Positions 1 through 7,358 of a DNA stretch of 15,751 bases are shown here, piece after piece. Position 1 is the first letter of the stretch. Each line of letters starts with the position of its first letter. The notes under the pieces were generated by a model. The model saw only the letters and a list, made by a program, of their open reading frames with translations, ran no database searches and was not told the DNA's origin. The position numbers and the translations under genes were made by a program. Source of the DNA: Bacteroidota bacterium (GTDB taxonomy: Bacteria; Bacteroidota; Ignavibacteria; Ignavibacteriales; Ignavibacteriaceae); the NCBI GenBank assembly GCA_021796135.1, contig JAJYOQ010000043.1, forward strand, positions 1-15,751, read 5' to 3'.

Positions 1-2
1 AA

Positions 3-260
3 TTAACGGGTAAAATTAAATCAGGTATTGGAGTATTATTTTCTGAAGTTGAAGGCAAAGCAGGAATTGTCTGTGTTGTTTCAGATGATTTAATTAAAGA
101 TAAAAAAATTAGTGCCGGAAAGCTTGTCGGCGAACTTGCTAAGCTAGTCGGCGGCGGCGGCGGCGGTCGTCCGCATTTGGCTACTGCCGGCGGTAAAGAT
201 ATTGATAACATTTCTTCAGCATTATCTAAAGTCGAAGAGACTTTAAAGAAGTTTATTTAA
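3..260 (+). CDS. alaS: Alanyl-tRNA synthetase, C-terminal end (partial)
   Basis: This is the last 85 codons of an open frame entering from the left edge and stopping at TAA 258-260. It matches the C-terminal DHHA1 region of alanyl-tRNA synthetase, which charges tRNA-Ala in the cytoplasm. The recognisable part is a helix (KLVGELAKLV) followed by a six-glycine run and then RPHLATAGGKD. Family members typically have GGxGGGRPDMAQAGG here, so the key glycines, Arg-Pro and final Gly-Gly are kept, while the usual Asp-Met is His-Leu. The glycine run is encoded by five GGC codons plus GGT (150-167), a small GC-rich island in AT-rich DNA that protein constraint explains. It lies 48 bp upstream of radA on the same strand and may be cotranscribed. 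The catalytic and editing domains lie outside the window. Confidence 0.9.
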   Translation, partial: LTGKIKSGIGVLFSEVEGKAGIVCVVSDDLIKDKKISAGKLVGELAKLVGGGGGGRPHLATAGGKDIDNISSALSKVEETLKKFI

Positions 261-292
261 CGGATGTTAATGATTCACTCAAAGAAAATTAA

Positions 293-298
293 AAAGGG
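293..298 (+). promoter_or_regulatory. Ribosome binding site of radA
   Basis: An AAGGGG-type purine run lies about 10 nt before the ATG at 309. It is one of the clearest Shine-Dalgarno sequences in the window and supports that start codon. Confidence 0.65.
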
Positions 299-308
299 GT
301 AATTTAAA

Positions 309-1659
309 ATGAGTAAAACAAAAATTAAATATATTTGTTCAAATTGCAGCTACGAATCATTACGCTGGTTGGGGAAATGTCCTGAGTGTGATAGCTGGAA
401 TTCGTTCACAGAAGAAAAAGTTGAATCATCCAAACATAAAAATACTTTGTATAGCGGGAAAATAGATATTTCTAAAATCAGTGAAATATCTGCAAAAGAA
501 GAGGATAGGTTAAAAACTGGGATTGAAGAATTTGATCGGGTTTTAGGCGGCGGTTTGATGCCCGGCTCGGTTATATTATTAGGAGGAGATCCAGGTATTG
601 GGAAATCTACTCTTGCCATGCAGGCTGCGTCAAATATAAATGAAAAAGTGCTTTATGTGACCGGAGAAGAATCTGCAAAACAAATTAAAATAAGGTCCAC
701 CCGCTTAAAACTCAAATCTGATAATTTTTACGTACTTGCAGAAACCGATTTATCCATAATAATATCGGCAATTAATAATCTTTTACCTTCTGTTGTTATT
801 ATTGATTCAATCCAAACAATGTATCGGAGTGAACTTGAAAATTCTCCTGGCACAATAACCCAAATTCGCGAATGTACAACTCTTTTAATGCAAGAAGCCA
901 AAAGAAATTTATTTAGTGTTATTATTATTGGGCATGTTACAAAAGACGGTATGATTGCCGGTCCAAAAATCTTAGAGCATATTGTGGACACTGTTATTCA
1001 ATTTGAGGGAGAATCACATCATTCCTTTAGAATTTTACGTGCACAGAAAAATCGATTTGGCAGTACAAATGAAATCGGTGTATTTGAAATGCACGAAAAT
1101 GGCTTAACTGAAGTCAAGAACCCAAGCGAGTTATTCTTAAGTGAACGTGAAAAAGAATCTCCCGGTTCAATTGTTACGGCTATAATGGAAGGAACCCGCC
1201 CAATATTGCTTGAAGTTCAGGCATTAGTAACCCCTTCAAATTATGGTAATCCGCAGCGTGTTGCTACAGGATTTGATTATAGGCGGCTTTCAATTTTACT
1301 AGCAGTACTTGAAAAAAGAGCCGGATTCAGACTTTCTGCTGCAAATGTTTTTTTGAACCTTGCCGGCGGAGCAAAAAATTAATGAGCCAGCTATTGATCT
1401 ATCGGTATGTTGTGCGATTGCATCTAGTATACAGGATAAAACAGTAGATAATAATATTGTAGTTGTTGGTGAAGTCGGATTAGGAGGTGAAATTAGAAGT
1501 GTCGGCAATATTGAAAAAAGAATCCAGGAAGGTGAAAAACTAGGATTTAAAAAAATAATTATACCTCAAAATAATTATAGAAATTTAAAATTAACGGGTA
1601 AAATTAAAATTATTCCGGTTGAAAATTTATCTGAGGTTGTTAATCTTATCCTTAAGTAA
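309..1659 (+). CDS. radA: DNA repair/recombination ATPase RadA (Sms), frame broken by one extra base
   Basis: RadA is a RecA-like ATPase that promotes branch migration and processing of recombination intermediates. Reading 309-1382 gives a four-cysteine zinc finger (Cys10, 13, 24, 27), Walker A GGDPGIGKST at 92-101, Walker B-like VVIIDS at 162-167 and the diagnostic KNRFG motif at 247-251. The frame then stops at TAA 1380-1382, straight after NVFLNLAGGAK. The rest of the C-terminal Lon-like domain (INEPAIDLSVCCAIAS... VVGEVGLGGEIRSV) continues in another frame to TAA 1657-1659. Removing one A from the A6 run 1373-1378 restores an uninterrupted protein of 449 residues, close to the usual length of about 460. 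The conserved block LAGG-x-x-INEPA is split exactly at the run. A single-base insertion (assembly error or real mutation) is most likely. The convergent neighbour ends 92 bp downstream. Confidence 0.92.
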
Positions 1660-1687
1660 TTAATAAATACTTATTTATATCCATTAT

Positions 1688-1713
1688 AAAAAAAGAGCCG
1701 CAAAAGCGGCTCT
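1688..1713 (-). terminator. Rho-independent terminator of the thioester surface-protein gene
   Basis: A perfect 8-bp GC-rich stem (AGAGCCGC at 1694-1701, GCGGCTCT at 1706-1713) encloses an AAAA loop. Read on the minus strand, the stem is followed at once by a run of seven T (1688-1694 on the plus strand is all A). It lies about 40 bp beyond the stop codon of the minus-strand gene ending at 1752. On the plus strand no T-run follows the stem, so it is a weak candidate for ending radA. Confidence 0.88.
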
Positions 1714-1751
1714 ATCGGGTCAACTATACAGGGGTAGCTTAATGAACAACA

Positions 1752-4052
1752 TCATTTCATCAAAATCATTTTCTTAATTGATACAAAGTCTTTTGTAACT
1801 AAACGGTAAAGATATATTCCGCTCGGTAGATTATCTGCATTGAACTGAACCGAATAATTTCCGGGTGCATATTCTCTGTTTGCTAATGTAGCAATCTGCT
1901 GTCCGATTATATTAAAGACTGATATATTTACTGCTTCTCTCTTGGCTACCGTGAATTCAATTACTGTAGATGGATTAAAAGGATTAGGATAGTTCTGTTC
2001 AAGACTGAATTGCTTCGGCTGAATAGTATTATTTGTATTAACACCAGTTAATGAACTTGTTTGATTGGCAACTATCCATGAGGAAGGAGCCACACCTCTG
2101 ACAATACCCGGCATGCTTGCCTGTGATGCAGAAACTAATGTAGCAAAGTTGGCAATATTCATTTTATCAGTAATATAACCGTCAAAAGGATTTATATTCA
2201 TCTGTCCGGCTCCGAAGAAGCAGCGAACAATTACCTGTCCGTTTACTACTCCTGAAGGGAAGTCAAGCACTGAGTTAGGGGCAAGTATTGTTCCGGTAAC
2301 ATTGATATAAGAAAGATGTATCGTATCTGCTTGAGGAAAGTTAAGTATTACTTTATCACTTGTTGTTCCGGTAACACTGAAACCGCCTTTCATTGTTACA
2401 ACACTGCCTAAAATATTAACAATGACTGTCGAACCGCTTGGAGCGTCGATTATACAATTATTTTCTTTGGATACTAAAGCTCCGTCCACATTAAAAACAT
2501 TAAGTGTGTCATTATGCCCGGTTAGCTCAACCTGATTATATTCATCTTTTACAGTATCCGTAGCAGTTAAAGATGATAACTGGTTAGATAAATTTTGAAG
2601 ATGAGTTCTTGCTTGCTCAAAGTCTATAACAGAGTCTTTAAAAATACCGCTGTCTGCTGTAAATCCTGTTGTTGTTGTAATATAGTTCTGATATATTGCT
2701 TTCCCATGTACAACAGCACCGCTTATAAAAGTTAAGTGATTACCTACAACTAAAACATTACCTGAATAAGAAGGAAGATCATAACCGACACTGTAGTTTC
2801 TTAGATCTGCATATCCTCCGATTGCAGCTTTCCCCTGTGTGTCCGATGACGGCTGAATCAGGGTATCAAGAACAAATAAATTATAATCTGCAGCTGCTCC
2901 AAGATCAAATGTTAAATTGGGAGCATTGTCATTTACTTTTACAGTTATAATCAAGCTTGCGGAGTCATTAGCACTGATATTGCCGGCATTCCAAATACCT
3001 GTAGTTGAATTATAAGCGCCGGAAGGTGTGCAAGAAATAAAATTAAGTAAAGATGAGAGTTGATCAGAAACTTGAACATTCTGTGCTTCACCGCTGCCGG
3101 TATTTTTAACTTTAATGGTATAGTTAATAATATCTCCGTTAACTACATTGCTCTTATCTGCGGTTTTGCTAATTACTAAATTATAGGAACTTGACCAATT
3201 AACTACTTGAGTTATTGTTCGTTTAGCAGTAGTCGGTGTTGCAAGAATTAATTTTTGAGTAGTATTTGGGTTAGCAACATTAAAATATTCGGTCCCCGAA
3301 GGTATACCTACTACGCCGGTAGCAGTTATTGTTGCTGTAGTCTGACCAGAAGCCGGAGTAAGTGTAATCTGAGGGGAAGCTCCATAAGAATCTGTAGTGA
3401 CAACAGTCTGGCTTAAGGTTCCCTGGGTTGTCGTAAGAGAAATTTGTACATTAGGCATTGCTAAACCCTGTTCATTAAACGCCTGTACGTTAAAAGTTAC
3501 AGGCGAACCGATTGTAAATGATTGTGCGGGTATATTTATAACAAATGTCTTTAAGTCATAACCATGAGCATTAGTGAAAGCGTCATTTAATATTGCAGCA
3601 ACTCTTTGTTTGATATCGGAAATATCAGTATTATTTTGACCGCTAAGAGTACTTATATCAAGTTTATCTGTTAAATGCCAAAGTGCCAACTGGACAGCCG
3701 CAGCTTCACGATGAATGTCACTAAGCATACCGGGGTATGAAGTTTTATATGGATAATAGTTATTAAGTATATATGCAAGAGTATCATTGGTAGATTGAAC
3801 ATCTTGATAATCGCTGTTGTATGCCATGTGATGATAAAGGTCAATACAATATAAACTTGTAGGAAGACCGTCAACTATAGCACTATATGTGCCGGTAAAA
3901 TAAGTATCGTTAACAGGTGCAGGGATAAAAATGCCGACACCAATATCATGGCTTATTACTTGTGAAATGCTTTTTATTTTAGCGTCAATTAGCTTTCCGA
4001 ATCCGGATAAGATAATGATTAAGGATGCGATGAGTAAAAATTTCTGTTTCAA
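1752..4052 (-). CDS. Secreted thioester-domain / choice-of-anchor-A surface protein with T9SS sorting tail
   Basis: A 766-residue exported protein, counted from TTG 4052. It has a signal peptide (MKQKFLLIASLIIILSG..., probable cleavage after IDA). The N-terminal domain has the two residues of an internal thioester domain (TED/TQXA family): Cys69 in LYCID and Gln121 in AAVQLALW, the pair that forms a Cys-Gln bond for covalent capture of host or neighbour surfaces. A beta-sandwich, Big-like stretch follows (about 178-250), then a DUF11 domain (about 290-375), a choice-of-anchor-A domain (about 380-615; starts FDLGAAADYNLFVL, ends GTILAPNSVLDFPSGVVNG), and a type IX secretion sorting domain (about 683-766; LEQNYPNPFNPST to KKMILMK). 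TED proteins are best known as Gram-positive adhesins, so the pairing with T9SS is unusual. It is probably a single-gene unit with its own terminator. The role as an adhesin is inferred. Confidence 0.85.
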   Translation of the reverse strand: MKQKFLLIASLIIILSGFGKLIDAKIKSISQVISHDIGVGIFIPAPVNDTYFTGTYSAIVDGLPTSLYCIDLYHHMAYNSDYQDVQSTNDTLAYILNNYYPYKTSYPGMLSDIHREAAAVQLALWHLTDKLDISTLSGQNNTDISDIKQRVAAILNDAFTNAHGYDLKTFVINIPAQSFTIGSPVTFNVQAFNEQGLAMPNVQISLTTTQGTLSQTVVTTDSYGASPQITLTPASGQTTATITATGVVGIPSGTEYFNVANPNTTQKLILATPTTAKRTITQVVNWSSSYNLVISKTADKSNVVNGDIINYTIKVKNTGSGEAQNVQVSDQLSSLLNFISCTPSGAYNSTTGIWNAGNISANDSASLIITVKVNDNAPNLTFDLGAAADYNLFVLDTLIQPSSDTQGKAAIGGYADLRNYSVGYDLPSYSGNVLVVGNHLTFISGAVVHGKAIYQNYITTTTGFTADSGIFKDSVIDFEQARTHLQNLSNQLSSLTATDTVKDEYNQVELTGHNDTLNVFNVDGALVSKENNCIIDAPSGSTVIVNILGSVVTMKGGFSVTGTTSDKVILNFPQADTIHLSYINVTGTILAPNSVLDFPSGVVNGQVIVRCFFGAGQMNINPFDGYITDKMNIANFATLVSASQASMPGIVRGVAPSSWIVANQTSSLTGVNTNNTIQPKQFSLEQNYPNPFNPSTVIEFTVAKREAVNISVFNIIGQQIATLANREYAPGNYSVQFNADNLPSGIYLYRLVTKDFVSIKKMILMK

Positions 4053-4058
4053 TTTAAT

Positions 4059-4062
4059 CTCC
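4059..4062 (-). promoter_or_regulatory. Ribosome binding site that fixes a TTG start at 4052
   Basis: On the minus strand GGAG (4062-4059) stands six bases before TTG at 4052-4050. An earlier in-frame TTG at 4064 would put this Shine-Dalgarno inside the coding region, so 4052 is the better start. It also gives a more typical signal peptide beginning MKQKF. Confidence 0.7.
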
Positions 4063-4158
4063 AATGATTTTGTTCTCCCATCATCTATACTATTATTAGA
4101 CCAACAAGAAAAATGAGAAAAACAATTAAAATGAAGGTTTTTATTGAAATAGATTGTC

Positions 4159-4185
4159 TTAAAATGATACTCAATATCATTTTAA
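4159..4185 (-). promoter_or_regulatory. Perfect palindrome resembling a Fur-family operator
   Basis: An 11-base arm TTAAAATGATA (4159-4169) and its exact reverse complement (4175-4185) are separated by five bases. The central 15 bases fit the 7-1-7 Fur box (TGATAAT-n-ATTATCA) at 12 of 14 defined positions. It lies about 107 bp upstream of the TTG start of the thioester-protein gene, in the 182-bp gap between that gene and the glycosyltransferase stop codon, so it could control the former. There is no T-run and the stem is AT-rich, which argues against a terminator. Which regulator binds is inference. Confidence 0.4.
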
Positions 4186-4246
4186 TTAACTAAAAAATTC
4201 GTAGAATATTAGTGGTAGATCCCCATCAGCCCATTAGTTAAGCAGC

Positions 4247-5668
4247 TTATTTATTCTCTTCAGCTCGTGTGCCAAATCCCTTTTTTTCCATTTTTCCCCA
4301 ACCCCGGTCTCCGAAAATATATTCGATTGTTGCTTTAAAACGCCACCATGTAATTATTTGCCTATAACCAAAATTTTCAAATAATGCGGCTGTAAATAAA
4401 ACAAATAAATCTGAAAGTCTTGGATATCTTTTAAATGATAATTCTTCCAAAACAACGGACAAAATTGAAAGTACTATTCCGTATAATATTACCGCAGATA
4501 AAAAAGCAAAAGCAAAAGAGATTGATACTAGATTAAAGATGAAAGCAAAAATGAAGACAAAATATCCTGTTATTTCGATTATTGGTCCAATCATTTCAAA
4601 AAGAACATAATATGGGAATCCTATTAAACCTAAAGCGCCGTATTTTGGATTGAATAATAATTTCATATGTAACCTGAGACTATCTATTGTCCCTTTTTGC
4701 CATCGAATTCTTTGACTTCGAAGAATCTTTAGCCTCTCCGGTGCCTCCGTCCAACAAACCGGATCTGGAATAAAAGTTATTTTAGATTTTGGGTTTACTT
4801 TTCTGAAAACATCATGCATTCTTATAATAATTTCCATATCTTCTCCTATAGATCCCTCCCTATATCCTCCAATATTTATTAATGCATCTCTTGAGAAGCA
4901 GCTGAACGCTCCTGAAATAATCATTACGCTGTTTAATACATCAAAACCGTTTCTACCAAATAAAAATGCCCGCAAATATTCTACTGTTTGAAACCGCGCT
5001 AACCAAGATTTTGCAATTCCAATATTAATCATGTTGCCATGGATAATTTCACATCCGTTGGCGACCCTTATCGTTCCTCCAACAGCAATAATATTTTCAT
5101 TTTCCATGAATGGTCGTACGATTTTAAGCAAGCAGTCCCTCTCTAATATTGAGTCAGCATCTATAACTGTAATTAAGGGATTCTTTGCTATATTAATGCC
5201 TGCATTTATTGCGTCTGCCTTGCCTCCGTTTATTTTATCTACTACGACTAATGAAGGATATTCATGCGACATATAAACAGTTCTTATCGGTTTTGAATGC
5301 AACTCATAGAATGGAATGAATGAAACCTGGCGAATGGAAAAATTGGTAAATATTTTTTCCAATGTTTTATCTGTAGATCCGTCATTAACTATTACCAATT
5401 GAAAATCCGGATATTCTAATTGTAACAATGATTTAATACTATCAACTATTGTATTTTCTTCATTATAGGCAGGGACTATTATAGAAATTGGTTTATAATT
5501 TTGAAATTTGAATATTTTCTTTAAATCTGTATAAGTCATCTTTTGTTTATATTGTGCAATTCTCACAAAGGAAAGTGCATTCAATAAAAGGTAAATTGTC
5601 CCGATGGCAAGGGAATAGGCTAAGAGTAAATAATTATATAAAATAATTATGTAATCAATAAAATTCAT
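4247..5668 (-). CDS. Processive family 2 glycosyltransferase, inner-membrane polysaccharide synthase
   Basis: A 473-residue membrane glycosyltransferase of the PgaC/hyaluronan/cellulose synthase type. An N-terminal membrane segment (about 6-36) precedes a GT-A domain. Its motifs are SIIVPAYNEE (62-71), NDGSTD (95-100), the metal-binding DAD (170-172), the catalytic-base region GED (275-277) and QRIRW (319-323), the Q/RxxRW signature of processive enzymes. Hydrophobic segments follow at about 345-410. The tail WWRFKATIEYIFG...GWGKMEKKGF is basic and cytosolic. By family knowledge it should polymerise a sugar nucleotide and extrude the chain; the sugar cannot be told from sequence. Its ATG overlaps the stop of the HEAT-repeat gene by 4 bp (ATGA), implying translational coupling. 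It is the last gene of a three-gene unit with a response regulator. Confidence 0.9.
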   Translation of the reverse strand: MNFIDYIIILYNYLLLAYSLAIGTIYLLLNALSFVRIAQYKQKMTYTDLKKIFKFQNYKPISIIVPAYNEENTIVDSIKSLLQLEYPDFQLVIVNDGSTDKTLEKIFTNFSIRQVSFIPFYELHSKPIRTVYMSHEYPSLVVVDKINGGKADAINAGINIAKNPLITVIDADSILERDCLLKIVRPFMENENIIAVGGTIRVANGCEIIHGNMINIGIAKSWLARFQTVEYLRAFLFGRNGFDVLNSVMIISGAFSCFSRDALINIGGYREGSIGEDMEIIIRMHDVFRKVNPKSKITFIPDPVCWTEAPERLKILRSQRIRWQKGTIDSLRLHMKLLFNPKYGALGLIGFPYYVLFEMIGPIIEITGYFVFIFAFIFNLVSISFAFAFLSAVILYGIVLSILSVVLEELSFKRYPRLSDLFVLFTAALFENFGYRQIITWWRFKATIEYIFGDRGWGKMEKKGFGTRAEENK

Positions 5669-6735
5669 TTACCTTCTCTTACTTTTTTTTCACTTAGCAG
5701 CATTCTTGAAATTGCTGAAGAATTTCCTGGTTGAATACTATAGGCTAATTCCGCTAATCGTGATTCACCATCCTCATAATAATCAAGTATTGCTAGCCCT
5801 GCCTGATATTGGACATCATAAACATCGTCTAATAATTTGCTAAATATTTTTTCTTCAAATGATTTGTTATCTAACCGGCATATAGTTTTAATTGCCTGAC
5901 TTCTTATTTCGGGGAGTTTATGCTCAAGTAATCTGCTGACAGCAGAAGTTGCGGGCACATATCTTATTTCATCAAAAAATTTCAAGCACTCAATAATAAT
6001 TCCCTTTGAATGAGTATAAACGATTATCTGCAAAACAGATGGTCCTGCTTCCTTGTATTTGTAATATCTTAAAACGCGTAAAAATGTCGTCAATAATGAA
6101 ATTGATCTTTCTTCTGCCATTATCTTCAATATTTCATTGCACACTTTTTCGTTATATTCTGTAAGTATTAAAAGAAGGTAGTCATTTCCTAAATTGTTGT
6201 ATTTAATGAATTCATTAAGAATTAGCTCAAGACTTGAGTATGAGTTTATTTTAGCCAAAGCTACAGAACAATTAAAGAATATTTGCTGATTATGTATTGT
6301 GATTTTTTCCTTTAATAAATGTTCGGCTTTTTCAATACCGGTCACTCCTGCAAAGAAGGAAGAAAATATTATATTTTTTTTGTTATTTGAATTCAATTTT
6401 TTTAATAAATAATCAGAAAGTACGGTTTGATTTATTAAAGAAGCAAGCTTATTAAAATCCTCTCCTTTAAGTGATAATAAAAATTCTTTAAGATACTCTA
6501 ATAGATACCGATATTTTCTTTTTGGTATCTTATTAATTAGATCTTTAGGATCGGTTTCATTCTCAAGGTATGAAAAAATGAAGGATTCCCAATTATTTAG
6601 AAATAAAGTGCGCTGTTTTATCCTATATTTATTTATTATTCTTAAAAAAATAACAAAGCCAATTAATAAATAGCTAGAAAGCAGCAATAGCAGGATAGTT
6701 AATATTATATAATGATAAATATTTTCCGGATACAA
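5665..6735 (-). CDS. Membrane-anchored HEAT-repeat protein, scaffold for the adjacent synthase
   Basis: This 356-residue protein begins with a strong transmembrane segment (about residues 8-33) followed by a basic stretch (NKYRIKQR), so the rest is probably cytosolic. From about residue 60 onward it is all-alpha, with HEAT-like repeats clearest near the C-terminus (AVSRLLEHKLPEIRSQAIKTI, then FSKLLDDVYDVQYQAGLAIL). No catalytic motif is visible. HEAT repeats bind proteins. Its position between a receiver protein and a processive synthase, with a 4-bp ATGA overlap onto the synthase, suggests it links the signal to the enzyme or stabilises it; that is inference. The start appears to be TTG 6735, preceded by AAGAG about 10 nt upstream. 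An in-frame TAA seven codons before excludes a much longer protein. Confidence 0.75.
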   Translation of the reverse strand: MYPENIYHYIILTILLLLLSSYLLIGFVIFLRIINKYRIKQRTLFLNNWESFIFSYLENETDPKDLINKIPKRKYRYLLEYLKEFLLSLKGEDFNKLASLINQTVLSDYLLKKLNSNNKKNIIFSSFFAGVTGIEKAEHLLKEKITIHNQQIFFNCSVALAKINSYSSLELILNEFIKYNNLGNDYLLLILTEYNEKVCNEILKIMAEERSISLLTTFLRVLRYYKYKEAGPSVLQIIVYTHSKGIIIECLKFFDEIRYVPATSAVSRLLEHKLPEIRSQAIKTICRLDNKSFEEKIFSKLLDDVYDVQYQAGLAILDYYEDGESRLAELAYSIQPGNSSAISRMLLSEKKVREGK

Positions 6736-6767
6736 TACGATATTACTCTTGGTTTATTTAGTAAGAT

Positions 6768-7133
6768 TTAAAAATTTGTATATTTTTTAACTTTTGCCGT
6801 CAACTCAGATGTCGAAAATGGTTTTAATATATAATCAATAGCACCCAAATCTAATGCGCTTTTTAACATTTCTTCGTTATTATTGGTTGTAAAAATTATT
6901 ACAGGAATTTTTATAGTCGCCGGACTGGATTTTAAATCTCTGAGTATTGTTAATCCGTTTCTTATTGGCAAAAGTAAATCTAAAATTATTAAATCAGGAG
7001 TGAGAGACAGAACTGTTTCATATACTTTTTCTCCAGTTGCTAATCTAGTTAGGGAATAATTTTCTTTTTCTAACTTATGCACGATAATCCTTGTTATAAT
7101 ATCGTTGTCTTCAGCTAATAATATTTTAGTCAA
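6768..7133 (-). CDS. Stand-alone receiver-domain response regulator
   Basis: A 121-residue single-domain CheY-like receiver. All expected residues are present: acidic pair Glu8-Asp9, phospho-acceptor Asp52 (LIILDLLLP), Thr82/Thr83 in IIFTTN, and Lys104-Pro105. There is no output domain, so it must act by protein contact, not DNA binding. No histidine kinase lies in the window. It is first in a unit with the HEAT-repeat protein (32 bp downstream) and the glycosyltransferase, so phosphorylation-dependent control of polysaccharide synthesis, perhaps through the HEAT protein, is a reasonable inference. The start appears to be TTG 7133, with GGAAAA upstream; no in-frame ATG fits the conserved MTKILLAEDN opening. 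Confidence 0.88.
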   Translation of the reverse strand: MTKILLAEDNDIITRIIVHKLEKENYSLTRLATGEKVYETVLSLTPDLIILDLLLPIRNGLTILRDLKSSPATIKIPVIIFTTNNNEEMLKSALDLGAIDYILKPFSTSELTAKVKKYTNF

Positions 7134-7203
7134 TTTTTGATTTTCCGGTATGTTGTAATTAGTTAATCTATAAAAACTTATATAGTAATTTAGTAGATAT
7201 TAT

Positions 7204-7243
7204 TTTTATGAAATTAGAAATAAAAAATGACATTTTCATAAAA
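7204..7243. repeat. 10-bp inverted repeat in the divergent promoter region
   Basis: TTTTATGAAA (7204-7213) and its exact reverse complement TTTCATAAAA (7234-7243) are separated by 20 bp, so the centres are 30 bp apart, about three helical turns. It lies in the 225-bp gap between the divergently transcribed response-regulator and YaiO units, where a shared operator would be expected. In DNA this AT-rich a 10-bp match can arise by chance, so the call is tentative. Confidence 0.3.
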
Positions 7244-7273
7244 TAGTTATAATTTCCAGTTAAAATTTTTCTT

Positions 7274-7301
7274 TTGAAAAATACTAGCCATCTTTTATAA
7301 C
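7274..7301 (+). promoter_or_regulatory. Candidate promoter of the YaiO-barrel operon
   Basis: TTGAAA (7274-7279) and TATAAC (7296-7301) are separated by 16 bp, each one base off the primary-sigma consensus. This would give a leader of about 50 nt before the ATG at 7359. An overlapping TTTTG also suits the divergent promoters of Bacteroidota-like organisms. Prediction by eye only. Confidence 0.4.
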
Positions 7302-7358
7302 AGAAAGATACTAAATTTTTTTATTGCTGAAAATTAAACTAAAGAATAGAAGTTAAAT

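Noticed and set aside
150..167. GGC repeat as a microsatellite
   Set aside because: It encodes the conserved glycine run of alanyl-tRNA synthetase, so protein constraint explains it.
350..1508. Several short minus-strand open frames across radA
   Set aside because: RadA motifs account for the plus strand throughout; the opposite frames show no family features.
1688..1713. Terminator of radA on the plus strand
   Set aside because: No T-run follows the stem on the plus strand; the tract lies on the side that serves the minus-strand gene.
4159..4185. Palindrome as a terminator of the glycosyltransferase unit
   Set aside because: The stem is almost all A/T and is not followed by a T-run in the right orientation; an operator fits better.
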